Shown: positions 1-7,083 of the stretch, piece by piece | Layout of the letters: every line of letters starts with the position of its first letter | Position numbering within the stretch: the first letter of the stretch is position 1 | DNA from: Larkinella arboricola | GTDB lineage: Bacteria; Bacteroidota; Bacteroidia; Cytophagales; Spirosomataceae | Length of the DNA stretch: 64,000 bases | Assembly: GCF_003259745.1 (NCBI RefSeq) | Contig: NZ_QLMC01000001.1 | Location: 992,001-1,056,000 of the forward strand | Reading direction: 5' to 3' | The notes under the pieces: generated by a model | Database searches by the model: none | The model's input: only the letters and a program-made list of their open reading frames with translations | What the model was told of the DNA's origin: nothing | Made by a program: the position numbers and the translations under genes

Positions 1-22
1 ATCCGAACGAAAACCTACTAGT

Positions 23-607
23 ATGAATATCAGCAACACTGCATCTATTGCCCCCGGAATGGAAAAAGCGACCTTCGGAACCGGCTGCTTCTGGTGTACG
101 GAAGCCATGTTTGAATCTCTGGACGGCGTTTCGGAAGCCGTTTCCGGTTACGAAGGCGGCACCAAAGCTAACCCGACGTACAAAGAAGTCTGCACCGGAA
201 CAACCGGCCATGCCGAGTGTGTAGAAGTAACCTATGATCCGAAAAAAATCACGTACGCCGAACTGCTCCAAGCGTTTTTCCGCAGCCACGACCCCACTTC
301 GCTGAACCGCCAGGGGGCCGATGTGGGTACGCAATACCGTTCGGTGATTTTTTACCACAACGACGAGCAGAAGCAACTGGCCGAAACCATCAAGAAAGAA
401 CTGAACGAGTCCGGTGCGTATGATAAACCGATTGTGACCGAAATCAGCCCGGCTTCGACGTTCTACGTGGCCGAAGATTACCACCAGAGCTATTTTGCCA
501 ATAACCCGGAGCAGGGATACTGCGCTTTCGTGATTGCGCCGAAACTGGATAAATTCCGCAAGGTGTTCAAGGATAAGCTCAAAAGCAGCGAGCTTTCAAG
601 CCACTGA
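23..607 (+). CDS. msrA: Peptide-methionine (S)-S-oxide reductase MsrA
   Basis: Reduces the S-epimer of methionine sulfoxide in oxidised proteins, using thioredoxin-type electrons, most likely in the cytoplasm because no signal peptide is seen. The 194-aa protein has the family active site GCFWCTEA with catalytic Cys22, followed by EVCTGTTGHAE, QYRSVIFYH and AEDYHQSYF, all typical of MsrA. A second cysteine near the C-terminus (GYCAF) could act in resolving the disulfide. The ATG at 23 is used; an internal ATG at 59 (MEKATFGTG) would also give a complete enzyme. It is followed by a strong terminator and appears to be monocistronic. Confidence 0.95.
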   Translation: MNISNTASIAPGMEKATFGTGCFWCTEAMFESLDGVSEAVSGYEGGTKANPTYKEVCTGTTGHAECVEVTYDPKKITYAELLQAFFRSHDPTSLNRQGADVGTQYRSVIFYHNDEQKQLAETIKKELNESGAYDKPIVTEISPASTFYVAEDYHQSYFANNPEQGYCAFVIAPKLDKFRKVFKDKLKSSELSSH

Positions 608-630
608 GTAAGTACTGCACTGATTCTGGA

Positions 631-654
631 AAAGGCCCCGCAAGGGGCTTTTTT
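631..654 (+). terminator. Rho-independent terminator of msrA
   Basis: A GGCCCC stem, GCAA tetraloop and GGGGCT stem are followed by a T run. The same hairpin and loop recur at 1711-1734, after the next gene. Confidence 0.85.
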
Positions 655-878
655 CGTTTATAGGCTTATGCACGATCAGGCAATGTCTTCAGAAAGACCG
701 CTTTTGGAAAAGCCGGTTTGTCATAAATTCATGACTGAAACCGTGGTTTGTACTCTTAAAATAGGATGGCTGAATTTAATTAGTAATATGTACTTAGGGT
801 AAATAAGGGCCGTTGTCGCTTTGCCGGACGTATAAAGGTAGCGTGTAGCAGATGCGGATGTTTGCGGCTTGCGGCCTG

Positions 879-886
879 TAAATTTG
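879..886 (+). promoter_or_regulatory. Candidate Bacteroidota -7 element (TAAATTTG)
   Basis: Exact match to TAnnTTTG about 95 bp before the ATG at 982. No TTG lies at the ideal 19-bp distance, so the -33 element is weak and the call is tentative. Confidence 0.35.
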
Positions 887-981
887 AAAGAAAAAAATAT
901 TTTAAGCTAAATCGCTTGATTATTAGATATTCTGAAATTTTCTATACATTCGTCTTATATCCAGGTTAAAACAATAAGACG

Positions 982-1686
982 ATGATCAACTTCTATTTAC
1001 GGGTTAGTGTTTTGGGAGTATTTTTACTCTGCTCAAAATTAGGTTTTTCTCAGGTTTCGGGTCGGGCGCTGCATTTGCAGGTGGGTTACGAAAACTTCAA
1101 TGCCGCGAAAATCAATGGCTGGTTCTTACCCAGTTATCCCACCCTTCAAAAAACGTACACCACCTTCGGTTTTAGCGGTTACGGAGTCAGAAACAATGTG
1201 TTGTTAGGCGGGGAGCTTCAGGTTAAGACCGGGAGCACAGTACGTAATACGGCCGCCAAACTGACGCCCTGTGCGGCTAATCTTGATTTTAATTTCGGTT
1301 ATGTCCTGCTGCATAAGAAAGGGCTGACGGTGTTTCCGATTGCCGGGGTGGGGTACGGCTTTTTTGCCACCCGGATTTGGGAAGCCGAAAAACGGTATCC
1401 GTCCTTCGTCCCGGAGCAGGTCAGTATGCGGGAAAATATCGTCTCATCGCAACAAGGTGTGACGGGCAGCATAGCCGCCGGAGCGGAGTATATACTCGGA
1501 AAACAGGCTGGGAGCCGTACCAAAGGCTTGTCGGTTGGCCTGCGGGCGGGCTATAGCTTTATGCCGGCCAGTACCAAATGGCGGGTCAATTACACAGAAT
1601 CTGTCAAGGGTACATCGTTCGGTACGTCAGGGCCCTTTGTTCGCTTGTTGGTGGGCATTGGACGGATTAGTGCTGCTCAACAATGA
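982..1686 (+). CDS. Putative outer membrane beta-barrel protein
   Basis: A 234-aa protein of unknown specific function. The N-terminus is a hydrophobic signal peptide ending near GFSQ. The rest alternates aromatic and glycine residues in short amphipathic stretches (NFGYVLLH, GVGYGFF, GLRAGYSFM), as in small Bacteroidota outer membrane barrel proteins. Regular GVGYG/GIG strand ends support a barrel of about eight strands, but no named family was recognised. It stands alone: msrA's terminator lies upstream and an almost identical terminator directly downstream, overlapping the leader of the response regulator. Confidence 0.7.
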   Translation: MINFYLRVSVLGVFLLCSKLGFSQVSGRALHLQVGYENFNAAKINGWFLPSYPTLQKTYTTFGFSGYGVRNNVLLGGELQVKTGSTVRNTAAKLTPCAANLDFNFGYVLLHKKGLTVFPIAGVGYGFFATRIWEAEKRYPSFVPEQVSMRENIVSSQQGVTGSIAAGAEYILGKQAGSRTKGLSVGLRAGYSFMPASTKWRVNYTESVKGTSFGTSGPFVRLLVGIGRISAAQQ

Positions 1687-1710
1687 ACCGTATTGGTGAA
1701 TACTGTTTCA

Positions 1711-1734
1711 AAAGGCCCCGCAAGGGGCTTTTTT
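1711..1734 (+). terminator. Rho-independent terminator after the barrel gene
   Basis: GGCCCC-GCAA-GGGGCT hairpin plus T run, a copy of the one after msrA. It lies inside the open frame upstream of the response regulator, which argues against the far-upstream start at 1683 for that gene. Confidence 0.85.
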
Positions 1735-1823
1735 CATGGATGCCAACCCTGAAAGCTAGGAGAGAAATAAGTACATTGCAATCGGGTTGTCGGGGCTGCT
1801 CCCGAATGCCTCTATTCTTGCTT

Positions 1824-2519
1824 ATGACGGCTGGTTCTAACGCGACTTTGCTCCTGGTGGAAGACGAACCCAAGGTAGCTTCATTTATTAAAAAAGGGCT
1901 GCAAACGCAGTCGTACACGGTTGAAGTGGCATTAACGGGCGAGGAGGGGAAGCAGCGTTTCGACGCAGCGGCCTTTGATCTGATTATTCTGGATGTGAAT
2001 CTGCCCGACATCAGCGGCCTCGAACTGGCCGAATACATCCGTCAGCAGAACCGCCGGGTTCCTATTCTGATGCTGACCGCCCTGGATACCACCGCCGACA
2101 AATTGCTGGGGTTTGAAGCCGGGGCCGATGATTACCTGGCCAAACCGTTTGATTTTCTGGAATTAATGGCCCGAGTCAAAGCCCTGCTCCGCCGGGCCGG
2201 TACGACGGAAGATGCGGACCGCATTCTGCGCGTGGCCGATCTGGAGCTTAATCTGGATGAGCGCGTGGCCCGTCGGCAGGGGCAGACCATCGAACTAACC
2301 GCCCGCGAATATGCTCTGCTGGAATACCTGATGCGTAATGCCGGGCGCGTGGTGTCACGGGTGGATATTGCCGAGCAGGTGTGGGACATTGGGTTCGACA
2401 CGGGGACCAACGTGATTGATGTATATGTCAGCTACCTACGCGCCAAAATTGACAAGGATTATCCCGTTAAACTGATCCATACCCTGATCGGGATGGGGTA
2501 TGTGCTGAAAGAAAAATGA
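1824..2519 (+). CDS. OmpR/PhoB-family response regulator (CusR-like)
   Basis: DNA-binding response regulator of 231 aa from the ATG at 1824. The receiver domain (about residues 8-125) has the acidic pocket (VEDE), the phospho-acceptor Asp57 in LDVNLPD, the switch Thr in MLTALD and the Lys in AKPFD. A winged-helix trans_reg_C domain follows (about 135-230), ending NVIDVYVSYLRAKID...IGMGYVLK. The reading frame extends upstream to 1683, but that part contains the preceding terminator and does not resemble the family. The stop overlaps the kinase ATG (2516-2519), so the two are translationally coupled. Its probable target is the promoter at 3976-4033. Confidence 0.92.
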   Translation: MTAGSNATLLLVEDEPKVASFIKKGLQTQSYTVEVALTGEEGKQRFDAAAFDLIILDVNLPDISGLELAEYIRQQNRRVPILMLTALDTTADKLLGFEAGADDYLAKPFDFLELMARVKALLRRAGTTEDADRILRVADLELNLDERVARRQGQTIELTAREYALLEYLMRNAGRVVSRVDIAEQVWDIGFDTGTNVIDVYVSYLRAKIDKDYPVKLIHTLIGMGYVLKEK

Positions 2520-3877
2520 GCCTTCAGAACCGTCTGACCCTCTTATCGACTGCCATCGTCTCAGTTCTGCTGGCGGTTTTCTGCCTATTTATGTACCTGA
2601 TGGCCGAACAATACCGTAATCACGCGTTTCTGACCCGGTTGCGGGCTGAAGCACTGACGGCGGGTCATCTTTTGGTCGGTCGGGAGCGCCTGGGACCCGC
2701 TCTTTATAAACTAATCGACAAAAACCAGTTGACGGTCTTGCCGGATGAGGAAATCATCATCTACAACGTCAAAAATGAATTGATTTACGAAAGCGGCACG
2801 GATTACATCTCCGTCACGCCGGCCACCCTGCAACGCGTTCGGGAGTTGAAAACCACGCGTTGGCGGGAAGGCAACCGCGAAATTGTCGGTATGTTGTTCA
2901 CCGAAGAGGCCGAACCCTTCGTCATTTTAGCCTCCGCTGTCGATATCTACGGTGTGAGGACCGTTCAGGATTTTGCCCGGCTACTGGCGGGAGGCTGGTT
3001 TCTGATGACCGGCATCGTGCTGGTTGCCGGACGGTTTTTTATGGGCCGCATCGTGCAGCCCATTAGCCGGATCAATCAGCGGATTGATGAAATTACGGCT
3101 TCCAATATGTCGTTGCGGTTGCCGGAGGGAAAAAGCGGTGATGAATTGACCCAACTGGCGCAACGATTCAACCGGATGCTCAATCGGCTCGAAGAAGCGT
3201 TTCGGTTGCAGCGGTCGTTTGTGTCGCACGCGTCGCACGAACTGCGCACTCCGCTGACTGCCATCACGGGTCAACTGGAAGTTTCGTTGCTGGCCGACGA
3301 TGAGCCGGACGAACTCCGCGCCACGCTCCGGTCGGTGCTCGACGATGTGCGGGGGCTGAACCGAATGGCCAACGGATTGCTGGCCCTTGCCAGTGCCAGT
3401 ATGGATTCGTCCGCCGTACCCATGGGACCCGTGCAACTGGACCATCTGCTCGAACAGGTTTGCCGGGAAATTCAGCGCCTGCAACCGAATTATACCGTTC
3501 ATCTCCAGATCGACCCGGTGAAGAAACCGTATGCCGACTGGCAACTGACGGGCAGTGAACCCTTACTGCGGACGGCTTTTTTTAATCTGCTGGACAATGG
3601 TGGCAAGTTTTCGCCGGATCATACCGTAACCATGCAGTTGTCGGCACCGGCTAAGTCGATGCAACTCCGGGTTCATAATGCCGGTTCGGTGATTCCGGTT
3701 GACCAGTTAGCCGAAATTTTTGTGCCTTTCCAGCGGGGCCGCAATGCCAGCGGACTACCGGGCTACGGCATTGGGCTACCGCTGACCGAGCGCATTGTAC
3801 AACTGCACCGGGGCCAGATTCGGGTTGAATCGTCGGCCGAAGCCGGAACCACTTTTGTTGTCACCTTCCCGCGTTAA
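2516..3877 (+). CDS. Two-component sensor histidine kinase (CusS-like)
   Basis: Inner membrane sensor kinase of 453 aa and partner of the regulator encoded just before it. An N-terminal membrane segment (about residues 8-30) is followed by a periplasmic domain of about 120 residues, a second membrane segment (about 155-178), a HAMP linker (RIVQPISRINQRID), a HisKA domain with His241 in SHASHELRTP, and a HATPase domain with an N box (FFNLLDNGGKFS), a G1-like segment (AEIFVPFQRGRN) and GYGIGLPL. The periplasmic domain gives no clue to the ligand. Copper or another envelope stress is known for relatives, but this is inference. Confidence 0.92.
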   Translation: MSLQNRLTLLSTAIVSVLLAVFCLFMYLMAEQYRNHAFLTRLRAEALTAGHLLVGRERLGPALYKLIDKNQLTVLPDEEIIIYNVKNELIYESGTDYISVTPATLQRVRELKTTRWREGNREIVGMLFTEEAEPFVILASAVDIYGVRTVQDFARLLAGGWFLMTGIVLVAGRFFMGRIVQPISRINQRIDEITASNMSLRLPEGKSGDELTQLAQRFNRMLNRLEEAFRLQRSFVSHASHELRTPLTAITGQLEVSLLADDEPDELRATLRSVLDDVRGLNRMANGLLALASASMDSSAVPMGPVQLDHLLEQVCREIQRLQPNYTVHLQIDPVKKPYADWQLTGSEPLLRTAFFNLLDNGGKFSPDHTVTMQLSAPAKSMQLRVHNAGSVIPVDQLAEIFVPFQRGRNASGLPGYGIGLPLTERIVQLHRGQIRVESSAEAGTTFVVTFPR

Positions 3878-3933
3878 AATTGGTTCGGGTTTCCCACTTC
3901 TCTTTCACACCGGTTTTTGTGGTTAAAATGTTT

Positions 3934-3961
3934 CCCAAAACGCCGTTTCCGGCGTTTTGGG
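3934..3961 (+). terminator. Hairpin terminator after the two-component operon
   Basis: A perfect 12-bp stem (CCCAAAACGCCG / CGGCGTTTTGGG) with loop TTTC. The A and T runs are part of the stem, so it may work in both directions. Confidence 0.75.
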
Positions 3962-3975
3962 AGGGATTGATGCAT

Positions 3976-4019
3976 TTCTAATCCCGTTCTAATGCGGCTC
4001 TAACGCGAGCCTAACCCCG
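3976..4019 (+). promoter_or_regulatory. Four tandem 11-bp repeats, predicted OmpR-family operator
   Basis: CTAAT, CTAAT, CTAAC and CTAAC start at 3978, 3989, 4000 and 4011, exactly 11 bp apart. The units read TTCTAATCCCG, TTCTAATGCGG, CTCTAACGCGA and GCCTAACCCCG. An 11-bp direct repeat, one turn of the helix, is the known binding geometry of OmpR/PhoB regulators; PmrA/QseB sites use CTTAA-type half-sites with the same period. The array sits just upstream of a -7-like element and next to an OmpR-family regulator operon. Confidence 0.7.
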
Positions 4020-4025
4020 GCTTAC

Positions 4026-4033
4026 GATCTTTG
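4026..4033 (+). promoter_or_regulatory. -7 element (GATCTTTG) of the regulated promoter
   Basis: One mismatch from TAnnTTTG and 10 bp after the last CTAAC repeat. There is no TTG at -33; the repeats occupy that place, as expected for an activator-dependent promoter. The leader to the ATG at 4105 would be about 65 nt. Confidence 0.5.
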
Positions 4034-4104
4034 TAATGTCAACAAGGAATTAGGTAGTAACTGCCTGAAATTCGCAGAGTTGACCACTAAAAGATAAAAT
4101 AGCC

Positions 4105-4485
4105 ATGAAAACATACTTTTTTGCCTTCGCGTTTATCGGACTTTTTGGGTTGACAGCTTCAGCTCAGGACGATGCAAAACGCCGGAACGATGTTACCTAT
4201 TCGACGCATAATTACAAACACCCGAATAAGTCGGCCGTAGCCCGGAAATGGGCTGCTGAAAAAGGGTCCGAAATTAGCGTACCCGGCTTTGATCAGAAAC
4301 GGGTGGCCAATTATAAACAGCAGGTCGTGCGTACCGAACCCGTTGACGGGCTGATTGTGCCGCATACCGCCCAGGAAAATCTGGCCAACCGGAACTATAA
4401 AATGCAGCGCGTGAATGCTGCGGCCCCGGTTACGCCCGAAGTTGCCAATTCGATTCCACACACCTCCCTTCCCCAGAAAAACTAA
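4105..4485 (+). CDS. Small exported protein of unknown function
   Basis: A 126-aa protein with a clear signal peptide (FFAFAFIGLFGLTASAQ), cleaved about residue 21. The mature part is polar and basic (KRRNDVTYSTHNYKHPNKSAVARKWAAEKG) and has no cysteine, membrane segment or recognised domain, so it is probably a soluble periplasmic protein. The 11-bp repeat array upstream suggests it is the main output of the adjacent two-component system; that link is inference from position and site geometry. Confidence 0.75.
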   Translation: MKTYFFAFAFIGLFGLTASAQDDAKRRNDVTYSTHNYKHPNKSAVARKWAAEKGSEISVPGFDQKRVANYKQQVVRTEPVDGLIVPHTAQENLANRNYKMQRVNAAAPVTPEVANSIPHTSLPQKN

Positions 4486-4508
4486 TTCAGGGGCTTTCCT
4501 CGCCCGAC

Positions 4509-4540
4509 CGCGTAAGGGGCCGCAAGCCGGTCCTTACGCG
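4509..4540 (+). terminator. Hairpin after the small exported protein gene
   Basis: Nine-bp stem CGCGTAAGG / CCTTACGCG around a 14-nt loop. It has no T run afterwards, so it may be a weak terminator or an mRNA-stabilising hairpin. Confidence 0.4.
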
Positions 4541-4587
4541 ATCTCGGGTAAATAATGCTGGTTTATTTAAAATAGACAGATAATTAG

Positions 4588-5232
4588 ATGATCCGAACCT
4601 ACCAGGAGCTTTTTGCTAATAATAAAAAATGGGTTGAAGACCGCACCCTTCAGGACCCCGCCTTTTTTGATAACCTGGCCGAAGGACAACGGCCTAAATT
4701 CTTGTGGATTGGATGCTCTGATAGCCGGGTTCCGGCCAACGTCGTAACCGGTACCGACCCTGGTGATCTGTTTGTGCACCGCAACATCGCCAACATGGTG
4801 ATTCATAATGATATGAGTATGTTGAGCGTGCTCGATTATGCCGTCAACGTGTTAGGTGTACAGCACGTCATTGTGTGCGGTCACTACGGTTGCGGAGGTG
4901 TGGCGGCTGCTATGGGCAACAAGCAGGTCGGGTTAATTGACAACTGGCTGCGCTACATCAAGGACGTGTATCGGCTGCACCAGCATGAACTGAACGCCAT
5001 TGAAGATCCGGGTCAGCGGCTCAATCGGCTGATCGAACTGAACATTCAGGAACAGGTGTACGGACTGACCACCACGACTATTGTTCAGAATGCCTGGACG
5101 GCGGGCAGACCGTTGCAGATTCACGGCATGGTGTATGACCTGAAAACGGGCCTGCTGAAAGATCTGCAAATTACCAAAGACCATACCAGCGAGATCGATG
5201 AGGTGTATCGGCTGGAGCCCATATTTGCGTAA
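4588..5232 (+). CDS. Beta-class carbonic anhydrase
   Basis: Interconverts CO2 and bicarbonate in the cytoplasm. The 214-aa length fits the family. Zinc ligands are visible: Cys43 in GCSDSRVP, His99 and Cys102 in CGHYGCGG; Asp45 and Arg47 form the conserved catalytic dyad. HRNIANMV is another hallmark of bacterial beta enzymes. No signal peptide is present. It is a single gene followed by two hairpins, the second an obvious terminator. Confidence 0.95.
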   Translation: MIRTYQELFANNKKWVEDRTLQDPAFFDNLAEGQRPKFLWIGCSDSRVPANVVTGTDPGDLFVHRNIANMVIHNDMSMLSVLDYAVNVLGVQHVIVCGHYGCGGVAAAMGNKQVGLIDNWLRYIKDVYRLHQHELNAIEDPGQRLNRLIELNIQEQVYGLTTTTIVQNAWTAGRPLQIHGMVYDLKTGLLKDLQITKDHTSEIDEVYRLEPIFA

Positions 5233-5298
5233 CAAAATTTTTTGGTTGGAAGAATAACTGGAAATACCTGAGCCCTTTACCTTCGCGTGAGATGCTGC

Positions 5299-5331
5299 AA
5301 TCGCGTCTTCCTGAGTTGGGAAGACGCGATT
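5299..5331 (+). terminator. Hairpin following the carbonic anhydrase gene
   Basis: Thirteen-bp perfect stem AATCGCGTCTTCC / GGAAGACGCGATT with a 7-nt loop and a short T-rich tail. It lies just before a stronger terminator. Confidence 0.5.
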
Positions 5332-5340
5332 CTTTACCTC

Positions 5341-5376
5341 AAACCGTCCTCGTTGCTTCAACGGGACGGTTTTTTT
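5341..5376 (+). terminator. Rho-independent terminator of the carbonic anhydrase gene
   Basis: AAACCGTCC pairs with GGACGGTTT and, inside, CGTTG pairs with CAACG around a CTT loop; six or more T follow. The symmetrical A run may also let it terminate the converging minus-strand gene. Confidence 0.85.
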
Positions 5377-5440
5377 GTGTTCAGGTCTGCGGAGTATTGT
5401 TGGGGCCAACGACCGCCGAAATCAACCCCGGAACAGTATT

Positions 5441-5755
5441 CTAGCTGGCGGCCTTGGCCGCGTTTCTTTTCCGGGTTTCGGCGGCCTTCTTCGCTGATGC
5501 TGACCGTTCTTCGGGGCTGCGCGAAGCGGATGCCGCTCCGCCTTTTTTACCGCCTTTGTGGGCAGGCTCCCGGTTTTCGGCGTGGCCCCGGCCCGAACCG
5601 CTTTTTTTGCCTCCGCCCGACGTTTTATTCACGGTAGCCCAGGCCCGGCGCTCGGCTTCTTCTTCCGGTAAGCCCCGGTCTTCGTAACTTTCCTCAATGT
5701 GTTCGGCTTGTCGTTTCTGCTTATCTGTATAAGCCGATTTGTCTCCTCGTGCCAT
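5441..5755 (-). CDS. Small basic protein annotated elsewhere as 'plasmid stabilization protein'
   Basis: A 104-aa highly charged protein. The N-terminal half (MARGDKSAYTDKQKRQAEHI, then EERRAWATVNK-like sequence) resembles a widespread short bacterial family often labelled plasmid stabilization protein, a name not backed by a known function. The C-terminal half is a low-complexity tail rich in Lys, Gly, Ala and Arg, similar to histone H1-like tails and likely to bind nucleic acid. It stands alone on the minus strand, facing the carbonic anhydrase terminators. Function is unknown; nucleoid binding or stress protection is a guess. Confidence 0.75.
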   Translation of the reverse strand: MARGDKSAYTDKQKRQAEHIEESYEDRGLPEEEAERRAWATVNKTSGGGKKSGSGRGHAENREPAHKGGKKGGAASASRSPEERSASAKKAAETRKRNAAKAAS

Positions 5756-6424
5756 AATCTTCAGTCATTTAGTTGTACCGATACGGGTCAACGACTGGGC
5801 GTTTCATGAACTGTCCGCGAAAACCCGGTTAACTGGTGGATAAAACCGCTAACTCCTGATTATGTTTTGAGGGTCAGCAGGCGGCCCCGTCTGGGTAAAG
5901 CAATGCCGCACGCTGGCAATGTCTGATAATTTGGTCTGGCCGTAGGCTGAAATTCCGTTGCCTGATGCCCTTCTGCGATCAGCATCATCGTCTGCCGACG
6001 GGGAGCTGTGATTTTAGTCTGTCCGGATACCGGTTTCGGAGCTACCCGCAGAGCCGGGGCTTCGCACTGTTGTACGAATCCAATGGCTGGCGTTTGGTAG
6101 AAAAACTACTGCAAAGCAGTATTGAATCGGGCGTGCCTTGTGTTTGAAGGCTTGTACTTTCATTTTGGTGACAGCGCCGACGGAAGCGAAATTCGGTACA
6201 GCGCCAGCCAACAAGTCCATCGTTTATTTTCACGCCAATGTAGAAACCGTTACAAAGAAGACACGGGCGGCTGGTGGGCTGTTGACATTCGGCCCATCGT
6301 CTGGAGAGGCAGACAATACGTAGAACTACTTGCTGGATGGTTGTTAATACGTGGTACCACGGCGATATCATGTAGGATTTCTACCCAATTTTTAGCCAAA
6401 ATTGATAAACTGGCCGTAAAACTC
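5756..6424. other. Gene-free stretch of about 670 bp
   Basis: Only short overlapping frames exist on both strands. None has a recognisable motif, signal peptide or plausible start context. No inverted terminal repeats, tRNA or hairpin arrays were seen. It could be a decayed gene, but nothing identifies the ancestor. Confidence 0.4.
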
Positions 6425-6455
6425 TTGTAAGACGTTTAGAAACTCCCTTATTTTG
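6425..6455 (+). promoter_or_regulatory. Near-consensus promoter TTG-N20-TTATTTTG
   Basis: TTG at 6425-6427 and TTATTTTG at 6448-6455 are one position off the TTG-N19-TAnnTTTG consensus. The pair lies about 35 bp before the barrel gene at 6489. Confidence 0.45.
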
Positions 6456-6488
6456 GCCCAAGTTTAACATTCAACTCTACAAATACTG

Positions 6489-7004
6489 ATGAAAAAAATT
6501 CTCTCTTCTCTGCTTGTAATGACCCTTCTGTTGGTTGGTACCGAAACATTCGCTCAGATGCCTATTGATAAAGGATCGAAATTTCTCAACGCCGGTATTG
6601 GCTTAGGCGGCTGGGGCGGTATTGGCTTTGGCGGTGGCGGTATTGGTTTAGGGGCATCATTTGATCTTGGTGTTGCTAAAAATATCACAGTGGGTGCGCT
6701 GGGCGCTTTTCGCGGCTACAGCGGTTATGGCTCCTACTACAGTATTGGTGTACGGGGTTCATACCACTTCAATGAATTGCTGCAACTGGACAATGACAAA
6801 GTAGATCTGTACGCCGGTCTTGGTCTGATTTATAGTGGCTGGAGCTGGAACAATGCCTACGGCGGTTTCCGCAATTCCATCGGCGGTGTTGATCTTGGTG
6901 GTCACGTTGGTGGTCGGTACTTCTTCTCTGAAAGCGTCGGTGCTTTTGCCGAAGCCGGTTTTGGAATAGCACCTCTCCAGTTGGGGGTTACCTTCAAATT
7001 CTAA
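6489..7004 (+). CDS. Small glycine-rich outer membrane beta-barrel protein
   Basis: A 171-aa protein with a signal peptide (LLVMTLLLVGTETFAQ). The mature part begins with a Gly/Ile repeat region (IGLGGWGGIGFGGGGIGLG), then alternating strands such as GVRGSYHF, LYAGLGLIYSGW, GGHVGGRYFF, and ends with Phe (QLGVTFKF), the usual C-terminal signature of outer membrane barrels. It fits the small OmpW/porin-like barrels of Bacteroidota; the ligand is unknown. It is monocistronic, ending at a strong bidirectional terminator. Confidence 0.75.
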   Translation: MKKILSSLLVMTLLLVGTETFAQMPIDKGSKFLNAGIGLGGWGGIGFGGGGIGLGASFDLGVAKNITVGALGAFRGYSGYGSYYSIGVRGSYHFNELLQLDNDKVDLYAGLGLIYSGWSWNNAYGGFRNSIGGVDLGGHVGGRYFFSESVGAFAEAGFGIAPLQLGVTFKF

Positions 7005-7021
7005 GATAACGTTCTATAATT

Positions 7022-7057
7022 AAAAACCCGCCGGGAGCGATCTCCCGGCGGGTTTTT
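7022..7057. terminator. Bidirectional terminator between convergent genes
   Basis: Perfect 16-bp stem with A5 on the left and T5 on the right around a CGAT loop. It serves the barrel gene on the + strand and the prolyl oligopeptidase gene on the - strand. Confidence 0.9.
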
Positions 7058-7083
7058 GCTTTAGGCCCGTCTCATCATACGGG

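Larger units (their letters stand above)
608..981. other. Intergenic region between msrA and the next gene
   Basis: Holds the msrA terminator and, further down, AT-rich sequence with a candidate -7 element at 879-886. No ORF or RNA gene was seen. Confidence 0.6.

Noticed and set aside
1683-1823. N-terminal extension of the response regulator
   Set aside because: It contains the terminator of the preceding gene and no receiver-domain sequence; the ATG at 1824 fits the family.
5965-6430. Overlapping short frames on both strands
   Set aside because: They contradict each other, none matches a known family, and none has a convincing start; treated as non-coding.
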